Assembly (NCBI GenBank): GCA_964400125.1
Contig: CAYNSR010000018.1
Location: 1-38,475, forward strand
DNA from: Micavibrio sp964400125
GTDB lineage: Bacteria; Pseudomonadota; Alphaproteobacteria; Micavibrionales; Micavibrionaceae
Length of the DNA: 38,475 nucleotides
Direction: 5' to 3'
The notes under the pieces are model-generated. The model did no database searches, was not told the DNA's origin, and worked only from the letters and a program-made list of their open reading frames with translations. Of the stretch, positions 23,567 through 32,079 are shown in pieces. Numbering within the stretch: position 1 is the first letter of the stretch; each line of letters begins with the position of its first letter. Position numbers and translations under genes: made by a program.

Positions 23567-25324
23567 ATGGTGACGCAGCGACTTTTTCTTTTTTCTGTAT
23601 TTGTGGCTTCAATTTTACTGGCGTCGTCTGCAGCGATGGCCCTGCCCGATAATGCTCGCAAGGATGAAACAGGATATTACGTTTCCGGGCAAATTTTGGT
23701 GAAGGCCGAGTCGGGGCTTTCTGATTCCCGTTTTGTGAATATCCTTGCGAAATATTCTGCTATGGTTGAACGTCGGATAAACGGAATCGGCGTGTCCGTT
23801 GTTCGTGTCCCTCCGGGCCTTGAGAAAAAAATCATCGATGAGTTGAATCAGGACGGCAATATCGAGTTTGCTGAACTCGATCGGCTTGTCCCGCCGGGAT
23901 TTGTCCCGAATGATCCGTCGTTCGGATCGCAGTGGCATCATGCCAAGATCGGTAGCGCAACCGCTTGGGACTCCGTATCGGCTGACGGGGTTATCGTTGC
24001 AATTCTTGACACTGGCGTTAACCCTACGCATGTCGATCTGGTGTCGGTGCTTTTGACGGGCTGGAATGTTCCTTCCCAGAACACGGATACGCAAGATCAC
24101 CATGGTCACGGCACGGCTGTTGCCGGAGCCGCGGCGGCGGCTGTGAATAACGGCATCGGCGTGGCTGGTGTCGCAAAAGACGCAAAAATCCTTCCGGTCA
24201 AGATCACGGAAGCAACGGATGGTGTCGCATCATGGAGCAATATCGCCAGCGGCATTACATGGTCAGCAAATAACGGCGCAAAAGTTGTCAGCAACAGCTA
24301 TGCTTCTTATAGGGGTGCGACAGTAATATCGGCAGCGAATTACTTAAAGAGTAAGGGCGGCCTGATGTTCTCCGCTGCCGGAAATGACGGCAGTGAGTGC
24401 GTTGTTCCAGAAAACTCGGCCATTATGGTGATTTCTGCGACCACTAGCAGTGATGTAAAGGCAAGCTGGTCGAATTACGGAGATTGCATTGATGTTGCTG
24501 CTCCAGGATCCAGCATCTATACAACATCGAATAGTGGAGGTTATAGAAGCGCCAGTGGGACATCCCTAGCTACCCCTGTTGCCGCTGGTCTTGCTGCCTT
24601 AATTTATGGCGTAAACCAGAATTTTTCTTCTAATGATGTTGAAAATATCATGAAAATTTCTGCCCATGACTTGGCCGGGACGGATTTCGATCCCAAGTTT
24701 GGCTATGGGAGGATTGATGCGGCTGCGGCTGCGGCACTGGCTCAAACCTATCAGCCAACGGTCACCGATACGCAGGCACCGACGACTCTGGTGACATCGC
24801 CATCGTCAGGGGCAACTGTCAACGGAATCGTTACGGTCACTGCGAATGCCAGCGATAATATAGGCGTGACTCGTGTTGATTTGTATGTAAATGGGGCTTT
24901 CTATTCTTCGGATACACAGTCTCCTTACGCTTTTTCATGGGATACTACGCCACTCGGGAATGCCAATGCCACTCTTGCGGCACATGCCTATGATGCCGCC
25001 GGGAATAAAGGCGTATCGTCCGGTGTTTCCGTCAAGGTGCAGAATTTTACAGATGTAACGCCGCCGATTGTGTCAATTTCGAATCCTGCTGCTGGTGCCA
25101 AGGTAACCGGAGTGATCGCGGTTACGGCATCGGCCACCGATGATACGGGAGTTCAGGGAATTGACTTATATATTGACGGCAAGAAGGTCAGTTCTGCAAC
25201 TGGCGCGAATCTAAGCTACAACTGGAATACCAAAAAGGTTAAGGCAGGATCGCATACGCTCAAGGTACTTGCTACGGATACAAGTGGTAATACAGCCGAG
25301 ACGGCGATTGTAGTTTATAAGTAG
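23567..25324 (+). CDS. Secreted subtilisin-like (S8) serine protease with two Ig-like domains
   Basis: A signal peptide covers residues 1-25. A fervidolysin-like propeptide region follows at about 35-110 (YYVSGQILVKAESG). The S8 catalytic domain spans roughly 120-395: Asp148 (AILDTGV), His181 (HGHGTAVAG), oxyanion Asn273 (AAGNDG) and Ser333 (GTSLATPVAAG). Two related Ig-like repeats follow from about residue 402, each with a SDNIGV or TDDTGV turn and a YDAAGN or TDTSGN end. All catalytic residues are intact. The Ig-like domains suggest surface attachment or substrate binding. A GAGG site precedes the ATG. The gene lies in an AT-richer segment. Confidence 0.93.
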   Translation: MVTQRLFLFSVFVASILLASSAAMALPDNARKDETGYYVSGQILVKAESGLSDSRFVNILAKYSAMVERRINGIGVSVVRVPPGLEKKIIDELNQDGNIEFAELDRLVPPGFVPNDPSFGSQWHHAKIGSATAWDSVSADGVIVAILDTGVNPTHVDLVSVLLTGWNVPSQNTDTQDHHGHGTAVAGAAAAAVNNGIGVAGVAKDAKILPVKITEATDGVASWSNIASGITWSANNGAKVVSNSYASYRGATVISAANYLKSKGGLMFSAAGNDGSECVVPENSAIMVISATTSSDVKASWSNYGDCIDVAAPGSSIYTTSNSGGYRSASGTSLATPVAAGLAALIYGVNQNFSSNDVENIMKISAHDLAGTDFDPKFGYGRIDAAAAAALAQTYQPTVTDTQAPTTLVTSPSSGATVNGIVTVTANASDNIGVTRVDLYVNGAFYSSDTQSPYAFSWDTTPLGNANATLAAHAYDAAGNKGVSSGVSVKVQNFTDVTPPIVSISNPAAGAKVTGVIAVTASATDDTGVQGIDLYIDGKKVSSATGANLSYNWNTKKVKAGSHTLKVLATDTSGNTAETAIVVYK

Positions 25325-25384
25325 GATCGGCAGTAATCGGGTTGAGAAGCCATTGAGTAGTTGGTTTTGATAGAATACACTGTC

Positions 25385-25417
25385 ACAAGACAGACACATG
25401 AATTGTGTCTGTCTTGT
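25385..25417 (+). terminator. Perfect 14-bp stem-loop between the protease and pseudopilin genes
   Basis: Positions 25385-25398 are the exact reverse complement of 25404-25417, with a five-base loop. It lies 60 bases after the protease stop and 22 bases before the pseudopilin start. No long T-run follows, so it may be a weak terminator, an mRNA processing site, or a regulatory hairpin for the downstream gene. Confidence 0.5.
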
Positions 25418-25438
25418 CATTTGCGACACAGGGTTTTC

Positions 25439-26545
25439 ATGTTTATTGCATCCAAACAGACGAATGCCGGACTGACACTGGTTGAACTTTGTATTGCGCT
25501 TGTGATCGTGGGGATTATACTTTCTTCACAGTTTTCATGGATCGAGGCGCAATCCTACAGAAAGAGTCTGGAGACGACACGACAAAACCTTGCTGTTGTT
25601 CACCATGCGTTGCAGGAATATTATGCCAGAAATCAACGTTACCCATGCCCGGCCAGCGCTGCAATCATGCCAACGGTCCAGGGATTTTATCGAGAAGCGG
25701 ATTGTCATCTTTCCCCGCTTCCAGAAGGAATTCTTGTCATTCCCGGCATCCATCAGGGAAAATTTGCTGCCATCGGTCGCGTGCCGTCTAGAACGCTTGG
25801 TCTAGCGGATCATTATGGGCTTGATGGGTGGGGCGTTCATCTAGTGTATGTGGTGTCGCAAGTTTTGACCGGAAAAGACGGCGATGCTGTTTTAGGTAAT
25901 CTGTACGAAAAAGGGACGCTGAACGTTCTTGACGGCGCAGGAGATGTTATCGCAGATCCTCCCGCCTTGTATGTTGTTTTTTCCTCTGGGCCAGATCGCC
26001 GGGGACAGTTTCTACCATCAGGAGTGTTCGCCGAAGATTGTCGTTTGGGGTCGTATGATGGCAGAAACTGTGATGCAGATCCAATTTTCATACGGGAGCT
26101 ACGCTCCGACGCCGATGGGGAAACCTATTACGATGATATGCTGATTTATGATCGTGATATTACAGCGATGGGAGATTCTATTCTACGCAATACGCTGGAA
26201 AAACTCGTTATTTGTCAAAGGCGCGGTGCATTTTTTGATCCGTTAGATCCCTATGCAGATGAATCCGGATGTTTGTCTGCGGTTATGCCTAGCGGTTCCT
26301 GTGCGCATGGGCTTGTCGTTGGCGGAGTAGAATCGTCAGGCCAAATCAGATGTATTCCGAACATGCAGCCTGGTTATTGTCAGGGGGGAAGAATACTGAT
26401 CGGTTATGATGAAATCGGAAAAGCGATATGCAGTGATTTGCTGATGCAGATACTGTCTTGTGCGCAGATAGGTCTAATCTACGCGGGTCAGGGGCATGCC
26501 GAAGCAGATGCGCAAGGATGCAGGTCGGCAAGTGTTGCGCCATAG
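25439..26545 (+). CDS. Pseudopilin-like protein with type IV prepilin signal and Cys-bounded repeats
   Basis: The 368-residue protein has a short leader ending in Gly11, then LTLVELCIALVIVGII. This is a type III (prepilin) signal with Glu at mature position 5 and a hydrophobic stem, so prepilin peptidase should cut after Gly11. The body has many cysteines. Near the C-terminus are two 18-residue Cys-bounded repeats (288-305 and 314-331) with the same pattern, C-x2-G-x4-G-x4-G-x3-C. The start was chosen for its AGGG site and because the leader fits; a longer frame from 25361 has no support. No other pilus gene is near. Confidence 0.75.
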   Translation: MFIASKQTNAGLTLVELCIALVIVGIILSSQFSWIEAQSYRKSLETTRQNLAVVHHALQEYYARNQRYPCPASAAIMPTVQGFYREADCHLSPLPEGILVIPGIHQGKFAAIGRVPSRTLGLADHYGLDGWGVHLVYVVSQVLTGKDGDAVLGNLYEKGTLNVLDGAGDVIADPPALYVVFSSGPDRRGQFLPSGVFAEDCRLGSYDGRNCDADPIFIRELRSDADGETYYDDMLIYDRDITAMGDSILRNTLEKLVICQRRGAFFDPLDPYADESGCLSAVMPSGSCAHGLVVGGVESSGQIRCIPNMQPGYCQGGRILIGYDEIGKAICSDLLMQILSCAQIGLIYAGQGHAEADAQGCRSASVAP

Positions 26546-26593
26546 AGTTTGTTCTAAAAATTTTTAACCCATGCAATGTGATGTATTTGATTA

Positions 26594-26785
26594 AGAGTCT
26601 GTTTCAAAACTCCTCTGTTGTCATTCCCGCAGCGCGGCGAAGCCGCGCTCATCGGCGGGAATCCAGTAAAGACGGCGGGCTTTGCCCGCCGACATATGGA
26701 TCCCCGATGTTTCAACGAAACCCTTGTTTCACAAGGCTTTCGTCTCGGGGATGACGGTGAAAGAGTGAGTTTTGAAACAGACTCT
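26594..26785. mobile_element. MITE-like element with 19-bp terminal inverted repeats
   Basis: The ends 26594-26612 and 26767-26785 are perfect 19-bp inverted repeats. If the element is taken as 26595-26784, starting GAGTCTGTTTC, it is flanked by a TAA direct repeat on both sides. The inside contains nested hairpins: ATTCCCGC/GCGGGAAT enclosing AGCGCGGC/GCCGCGCT, then GGCGGGC/GCCCGCC, then ATCCCCGA/TCGGGGAT. It has no coding capacity. Ends beginning GAG and a three-base TNA duplication recall the IS1031-like part of the IS5 family, so a transposase from such an element may move it. It sits between two convergent gene ends. Confidence 0.8.
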
Positions 26786-26814
26786 AAAAGATAAAACTCA
26801 GTACATCTTAAGAC

Positions 26815-27306
26815 TTATATCATAGTCTTCGGGTGCGGCAGGCGGGTGCCGCGCAGCGTATGCCAGATGCCGCGCGACAAACGGAATCCGATGTAAAGAA
26901 GGGACGGGATTGTTGCCGCAAGGCCGAGCATGCCGAATTTTTGTACCTCTTTTGTATCAGTTTCTCCGGCGGCGAGGCTCTGGGCGATCATAAGAAAATC
27001 ATCGTAGGTGTAGAGTGTGCTGGCGTAATATCCGGTAACGCCAAGGCCCAGCATCAGGATGAACGACCATATCCAGATGGTGCGTATCAGATAAACCGCG
27101 TGGTCATGCACATCGCCATTCTGATTTTTCCGGCGCAAATGCCCGGCTACGGCAAGAAGGATCAGAAGCAGCAAGGCGCAGCCGATCTGGATGGCGATAA
27201 CCGGGATGATCTGGCCAATGAGTGACAGGATTAAAACGCTGTAGAGGCCGAGGATGACGACCCGGGAATCATTTTTCGGCGGCAGGGTTTCGATAGAATC
27301 GTTCAT
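26815..27306 (-). CDS. Small four-span membrane protein of unknown function
   Basis: The 163-residue product has four hydrophobic segments, at about residues 17-35, 36-55, 76-95 and 123-142. A basic loop (GHLRRKNQNGDVHDHAVY) lies between the second and third. It resembles DUF4870-type small membrane proteins in layout, but I cannot assign a family. Its ATG shares one base with the mutL stop (TGATG), so it is cotranslated with mutL. No mechanistic tie to repair is visible. Confidence 0.7.
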   Translation of the reverse strand: MNDSIETLPPKNDSRVVILGLYSVLILSLIGQIIPVIAIQIGCALLLLILLAVAGHLRRKNQNGDVHDHAVYLIRTIWIWSFILMLGLGVTGYYASTLYTYDDFLMIAQSLAAGETDTKEVQKFGMLGLAATIPSLLYIGFRLSRGIWHTLRGTRLPHPKTMI

Positions 27307-29096
27307 CAGCTTCTCCCGAACAGGCGTTCAATATCTTTCAGGGTCAGGCGAATCGAGGTCGGTCGCCCATGGTTGCACTGGCCGGAACCGGGGGTTATCT
27401 CCATTTCGCGCAGCAGGGCATTCATTTCATCGACGCTCAGGCGGCGGCCAGATCGCACGGATCCATGACAGGCCATGGTTGATAGAAGCGCATTGATTTT
27501 TTCCTGCAAGCCGTTGGCCGTGCCGCGTTCGCTCAGTTCGTCTGCCAGATCACGGATCATTCGTGCGATTTCAGCGCGCCCGGAAAGCATCGCCGGAATG
27601 GCGCGCACGGCAATGGAATCGCGTCCAAAAGATTCGATTTCGAGACCAAGCGTGGCCAGCATATCCGCCTGTTCCAGCAGGGCGGATACTTCCGTGTCGC
27701 CGAGCGAAACGATTTCCGGCACCAGCAGGCCTTGCGCGGGGATGCGGCCTGTTTGCATTTGTGCCTTGAAGCGCTCGTAGACAAGGCGTTCATGCGCGGC
27801 GTGCTGATCGACGATGACCACGCCGTCACGGGTTTGTGCGATGATATAGTTTTCATGGATTTGCGCCCGTGCTGCGCCGAGGGGATAGTCGCCATCCGCG
27901 GTTTCTTCCGGTGCTGCTTCCGCGCGGGCTGAAGGGGCGATGGCTGTGGCGTAGGCCACCTGCGCCACAGATGAAACGCGATAGCCGGGAATATTGCGGT
28001 CGGACAGTCCCGAAAAGGAATGTGTGGATGCCGGATAGAGGGGTTGCGCGGCGGCAATGGTTTTTTCTCCAAAAGTCGATGCGCTGTGCCGCGCCCCGTC
28101 ATGCAGGCGGTGCTGGAGCGCGCCGATCATCATGCCGCGTATGGATGCCGCATCACGAAAGCGCACCTCCGCCTTGGCAGGATGGACGTTGATATCGACA
28201 TCGCCGGAATCACAATCGAGAAACAACACCACAACCGCATGGCGGTCGCGCGATAAGACATCGGCATAAGCTACGCGCACGGCGGCATTGAGAAGTTTGT
28301 CGCGCACGGGGCGGCCGTTGACGAAAAGATACTGGAACTGCGCAGTGCCGCGATGATAGGTTGGAAGGCCGATATGGCCGCTGAGTTCAACGCCGTCGCG
28401 CCTGGCTTCTACGCGCAGAGAATTGACAGCAAAATCGTCACCGAGGATAGAATGCAGGCGGCTTTCGCGCTGGTCAAGAAAGTCGCCCTGCGTCACCGCT
28501 ATCAGGGACAGGGATTCAATCCCATTATGGACCAGCCTGAAAGAAACGGCGGGGAAGGCCATGGCCAAACGCAGGACGACATCCTTGACGGCGGCGTATT
28601 CCGCCCTGTCGCCCTTCATGAATTTAAGGCGTGCCGGAGTTGCGTAGAATAAATCGCGTACCTCGACCTGCGTGCCGTCGGGGTGTGCGGAAGGGACGGG
28701 CGCGGATTTGTGCCCCCCTTCGACGTTGATCTCCCATGCTTCGCCGGGCGTTTCACGGGAACGGGAGGCGATGCGCAGGCGGGAAACCGCGCCGATTGAC
28801 GGCAAGGCCTCGCCGCGAAAGCCGAGAGTGTGGATATTTTCGAGGTCGTTGCCGTGCAGTTTTGATGTGGCATGGCGGTCGAGGGCGGCGACGAGTTCCT
28901 CGCGGGTCATGCCGATTCCGTCATCGGAAATACGGATCAGGCTCTTGCCGCCATCACGAATTTCAATTCCGACCCGGGTTGCGCCCGCGTCGAGGGCATT
29001 TTCGACAAGTTCTTTCAGGGCGGCAGCCGGGCGTTCGATGACCTCGCCAGCGGCGATCTGGTTGATCAGCGTTTCGGGAAGATGACGGATGCGCAT
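27306..29096 (-). CDS. mutL: DNA mismatch repair protein MutL with endonuclease motif
   Basis: MutL couples mismatch recognition by MutS to strand removal. The GHKL ATPase part has Glu29 and Asn33 (ELVEN), DDGIGM at 58-63 and TLGFRGEAL at 90-98. The C-terminal part carries the metal-binding endonuclease motif DQHAAHERLVYE (430-441), plus ACHGSVRSG (542-550) and CNHGRPT (574-580). The protein is therefore a nicking MutL of the type found in bacteria without MutH. Length 596 is normal. A TATAAT stands seven bases before the ATG with no ribosome-binding site between. Confidence 0.97.
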   Translation of the reverse strand: MRIRHLPETLINQIAAGEVIERPAAALKELVENALDAGATRVGIEIRDGGKSLIRISDDGIGMTREELVAALDRHATSKLHGNDLENIHTLGFRGEALPSIGAVSRLRIASRSRETPGEAWEINVEGGHKSAPVPSAHPDGTQVEVRDLFYATPARLKFMKGDRAEYAAVKDVVLRLAMAFPAVSFRLVHNGIESLSLIAVTQGDFLDQRESRLHSILGDDFAVNSLRVEARRDGVELSGHIGLPTYHRGTAQFQYLFVNGRPVRDKLLNAAVRVAYADVLSRDRHAVVVLFLDCDSGDVDINVHPAKAEVRFRDAASIRGMMIGALQHRLHDGARHSASTFGEKTIAAAQPLYPASTHSFSGLSDRNIPGYRVSSVAQVAYATAIAPSARAEAAPEETADGDYPLGAARAQIHENYIIAQTRDGVVIVDQHAAHERLVYERFKAQMQTGRIPAQGLLVPEIVSLGDTEVSALLEQADMLATLGLEIESFGRDSIAVRAIPAMLSGRAEIARMIRDLADELSERGTANGLQEKINALLSTMACHGSVRSGRRLSVDEMNALLREMEITPGSGQCNHGRPTSIRLTLKDIERLFGRS

Positions 29097-29103
29097 GAGG
29101 TGA

Positions 29104-29109
29104 ATTATA
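29104..29109 (-). promoter_or_regulatory. -10 element of mutL, suggesting a leaderless mRNA
   Basis: On the - strand a perfect TATAAT ends seven bases before the mutL ATG. The expected transcription start is at or next to that ATG. The -35 region has no good match, and the bases between -10 and ATG (TCACCTC) are not a ribosome-binding site. Confidence 0.5.
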
Positions 29110-29159
29110 GAGGTTCCGGCGCAGAAATCTACACCGGTTTATCCGTTCTTGGGGAAGGA

Positions 29160-30443
29160 TCAGCCTATTTTCTTGTCGGAGATGATATCATTGAGGATGG
29201 CATCGTGAAAATCGGCATTATTCAGGATTGCGCCGGTGAGATCGGCGCGACGCAGATCGCAATCGTGCAAAACCGCATAGGACAGATCGGCCCCGGTCAT
29301 GATGCAATCCGACAGATTTGCCCCGGTCATGATGGCGTAACGCAGATTGACCCCGGACAGGTTGACGCGCTGTAGCCATTTGCTGCCGTCCGGCTGGGTG
29401 AATTGCAGCGGTGAAAAGTTTGCGTTTTGCATGTTGGCGCGGGTCATGGTCGCGTATTTCAAGGAGGAGCCACGAAAATCGGTGTTCATCAGGATCGCAT
29501 CTCGAAAATCGCCGCGGTCGAGCACGGCGCTCTGGATTTCGGCGTTGGACAAATCCTGATTGATGAAATTTGCCCCGACCCCCTTGATGGCCGTCAGAGG
29601 GTATTTCTTTAGGTCGAGGATATGGCGCAGATCGAATCCGGACAGGTCGAGACGGTTTCCCTTACGTCCGGCGCTGGCGATCCACGCTGTGTGTTCCTGC
29701 AGCAAGGCGGGCATATCCTTGCCAGTGGTTTCAAGTTTTGTACCCATATTTTCTTCCGACATTGCGGCGTCGATGTTCGCGCCACTGGTTTCCGTACCTT
29801 GCAAAACGGTGCCGGAAATAATCGATTGCGTCATGTTGGTGTTGCGTAGATCAGATCCGGTAAAATCGGCATTACTCAGATTCGCGCCATGGAAATTCGC
29901 GCCTTTGAAATCGGCGTCCTGGATGATGACTCCAGTAAGATCGGCATCGGAAAAATCGGCGTCTTGCGCCCGCGCGCCGGACAGGTTTGTTTCCGCAAGG
30001 CGCGTGCCAGCAAAGATGGTTTTCGCCTTTTTGCTTTCGCCGTAATAGCTGTCGGCAAGGCCTTCCTTGTTGGACTGACCGAGGATGACGCCCTCGCGCA
30101 AATCGGCCTTTTGAAAATCGGCACCAGTCAGATTTGCGCCGACGACGGTAGCGCCGCGCAAATCGGCGCGTGCGAAGCAGGCTTTTTCAAGATTTGCGCC
30201 GCGCATGTCGCAGGCAAAGAAAGATGTTCCCTTGAAATTGCCGTGCGACATATTCGCTCCGACCATGACCGATCCGGTGAAATCGGCCTGCGACAAGTCG
30301 GCCTTGCGGAAATCGAGATTGGAAAGATCCTTGAATTTGATCAGGGCCCGCGCCCCGCCCCGTACCCCTGTACTGAACTTCTGGTGCTTGCGGATAATTT
30401 CGTCCAGTTCGGACTGTGACACTTTTTGCAGGCCACTACTCAT
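29160..30443 (-). CDS. Pentapeptide-repeat protein
   Basis: The 427-residue protein is built mainly of A(D/N)LxX-type repeats, which fold as a right-handed quadrilateral beta helix. One block spans about residues 36-235 and a second about 263-420. They are split by a non-repeat linker (EENMGTKLETTGKDM, then LLQEHTAWIASAGRKG), after which LDLSGFDLR restarts the helix. There is no signal peptide or membrane segment. Family members have varied roles, including DNA-gyrase protection, but nothing here indicates which. A GGGAG site precedes the ATG. It lies between pgi and mutL, 61 and 63 bases away. Confidence 0.88.
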   Translation of the reverse strand: MSSGLQKVSQSELDEIIRKHQKFSTGVRGGARALIKFKDLSNLDFRKADLSQADFTGSVMVGANMSHGNFKGTSFFACDMRGANLEKACFARADLRGATVVGANLTGADFQKADLREGVILGQSNKEGLADSYYGESKKAKTIFAGTRLAETNLSGARAQDADFSDADLTGVIIQDADFKGANFHGANLSNADFTGSDLRNTNMTQSIISGTVLQGTETSGANIDAAMSEENMGTKLETTGKDMPALLQEHTAWIASAGRKGNRLDLSGFDLRHILDLKKYPLTAIKGVGANFINQDLSNAEIQSAVLDRGDFRDAILMNTDFRGSSLKYATMTRANMQNANFSPLQFTQPDGSKWLQRVNLSGVNLRYAIMTGANLSDCIMTGADLSYAVLHDCDLRRADLTGAILNNADFHDAILNDIISDKKIG

Positions 30444-30504
30444 GGGGTACTCCCGTTCTCACCCAAGCATTGTAGCCCGAAGGCCGATAAAAAATAATGA
30501 ATTT

Positions 30505-32079
30505 TTAAGACCTTAGCCGTTTTGCGAGAAGGCGGAGCATGCCGCAGGCATCGCTGCCGGGGGTGTGGAGATCGTCAAGGGCTTGATTTGCCATGATTTT
30601 TCCTAGTTCGACACCGAACTGGTCGAAGCTGTTGATGCTCCACAAAACACCTTGCACAAAGACGCGGTGTTCATTCATCGCCATCAGGAGACCAAGATGC
30701 CACGGATCGAGCCGATCCAGCAGGAAGATGGTGGAGGGACGATTGCCGGGAAAGCTGCGCTGCGGGTTGTTGCCGGAATCAGCGAGGCTGCGGCCCTTCA
30801 TCATGGCGTCTGCCTGCGCCACCATATTGGCCAGCAGCATGTGATGATGATCCGGCCAGGGGTGATCGTGTTCCAGCACGCCGATAAAATCGCATGGGAT
30901 GATGTCGGTTCCCTGATGGATCAGTTGCATATAGGAATGCTGGCAATCTGTTCCTGCGCCGCCGAAAATGACCGGTGCGGTCGCGAAAGTCATGGCATTG
31001 CCGTATCGGTCTACGGATTTCCCGTTCGATTCCATCATCGTTTGCTGCAGCCATGCGGGAAAGAGCTGCAGACGATGGTCGTAGGGCAGGGTGGCAATGG
31101 CTGTCGTTCCAAAAAAATTCCGGTTCCAGACATCCAGAAGGGCCAGAACCACCGGGATATTGCGTAGATCGGGGGCGTCATGAAAATGTTGGTCCATCGC
31201 ATGGGCGCCATCGAGAAACTGGCGGAAACGGTCATAGCCGATGGAAAGGGCCACGGAAAGTCCAACGGAAGACCAGACGCTGAAGCGGCCCCCCACCCAT
31301 TCACCGAAGGAAAAGACCTGTTCCGGGGCGATGCCAAAAGCGCATGCCGCATCGACATTGCAAGAGACCGCAACGGCGTGGCGCTGTATGGCGGATTCGT
31401 CGCCCAGTTTTTGCACCAGCCATGCACGAGCGGTTGCCGCGTTCATCATGGTTTCTGCTGTTGTAAACGTTTTCGAGGCGATCACCAGCAGGGTTGTTTC
31501 CGGGTCGCACGCATTCAGGACATCCCGCAGGTCGTGGCCGTCGACATTGGAGACAAAATGCACGGTTATGCCGGGTATGCGGAATGAAGATAGGGCCACA
31601 GTCGCCATACGCGGCCCGAGATCCGACCCGCCGATGCCGATATTGACCACGGTATAGAGGGGTTTTCCGGTGTGGCCGCGCCAGGTTCCGGTATGAACCG
31701 CATCGCAAAAATCTTTCATCCGCTCCAGCGTGGCATGGATGCCGGGGATGATGTTTTCATCGGCAACGGAAATGCGTGTCCCGGCGGGGGCGCGCAAGGC
31801 GGTATGTTGAACGGCACGCCCTTCCGTGGTGTTGATCGGTTCGCCGGAGAACATGCGCTGCCGCCAGGCCTTGAAATCGCATGAATCAAGCAGAGCCGTG
31901 AACAGGGGCAGGGTTTTTGTAGTGATACGCTGGCGGGAAAAATCGACTGTGAGGCCGGGGATTGTGAGGGTAAAATCGTCAAACCGCGCCGGATCGGCGT
32001 TAAACAGGGTCTGGAGCGGAGGCATGTTCCGGGCATGGGTTTCCAGCGCCGCCCGGCAGGAGGCAGTTTCATTCGACAT
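30505..32079 (-). CDS. pgi: Glucose-6-phosphate isomerase
   Basis: Pgi interconverts glucose 6-phosphate and fructose 6-phosphate. The 524-residue protein has the sugar-binding IGIGGSDLGPRM stretch (147-158) and the first signature FGEWVGGRFSVWSSVGL (258-274). The catalytic Glu350 is in MESNGK, His381 in DCQHSY, and Lys494 in SINSFDQFGVELGK. All key residues are present. Its ATG overlaps the end of the inactive M16 gene by 11 bases, so the peptidase pair and pgi form one transcript. Confidence 0.96.
   Translation of the reverse strand: MSNETASCRAALETHARNMPPLQTLFNADPARFDDFTLTIPGLTVDFSRQRITTKTLPLFTALLDSCDFKAWRQRMFSGEPINTTEGRAVQHTALRAPAGTRISVADENIIPGIHATLERMKDFCDAVHTGTWRGHTGKPLYTVVNIGIGGSDLGPRMATVALSSFRIPGITVHFVSNVDGHDLRDVLNACDPETTLLVIASKTFTTAETMMNAATARAWLVQKLGDESAIQRHAVAVSCNVDAACAFGIAPEQVFSFGEWVGGRFSVWSSVGLSVALSIGYDRFRQFLDGAHAMDQHFHDAPDLRNIPVVLALLDVWNRNFFGTTAIATLPYDHRLQLFPAWLQQTMMESNGKSVDRYGNAMTFATAPVIFGGAGTDCQHSYMQLIHQGTDIIPCDFIGVLEHDHPWPDHHHMLLANMVAQADAMMKGRSLADSGNNPQRSFPGNRPSTIFLLDRLDPWHLGLLMAMNEHRVFVQGVLWSINSFDQFGVELGKIMANQALDDLHTPGSDACGMLRLLAKRLRS

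Noticed and set aside
25361..25438. A longer N-terminus for the pseudopilin
   Set aside because: It would run through the 14-bp stem-loop and bury the prepilin leader, and it has no ribosome-binding site.
28872..29375. A + strand frame across the mutL-pentapeptide gap
   Set aside because: It is antisense to both genes; its repeated pattern simply mirrors the pentapeptide repeats on the other strand.
29889..30419. A + strand 176-codon repeat-like frame
   Set aside because: Periodic residues come from reading the pentapeptide-repeat gene backwards; it is not an independent protein.
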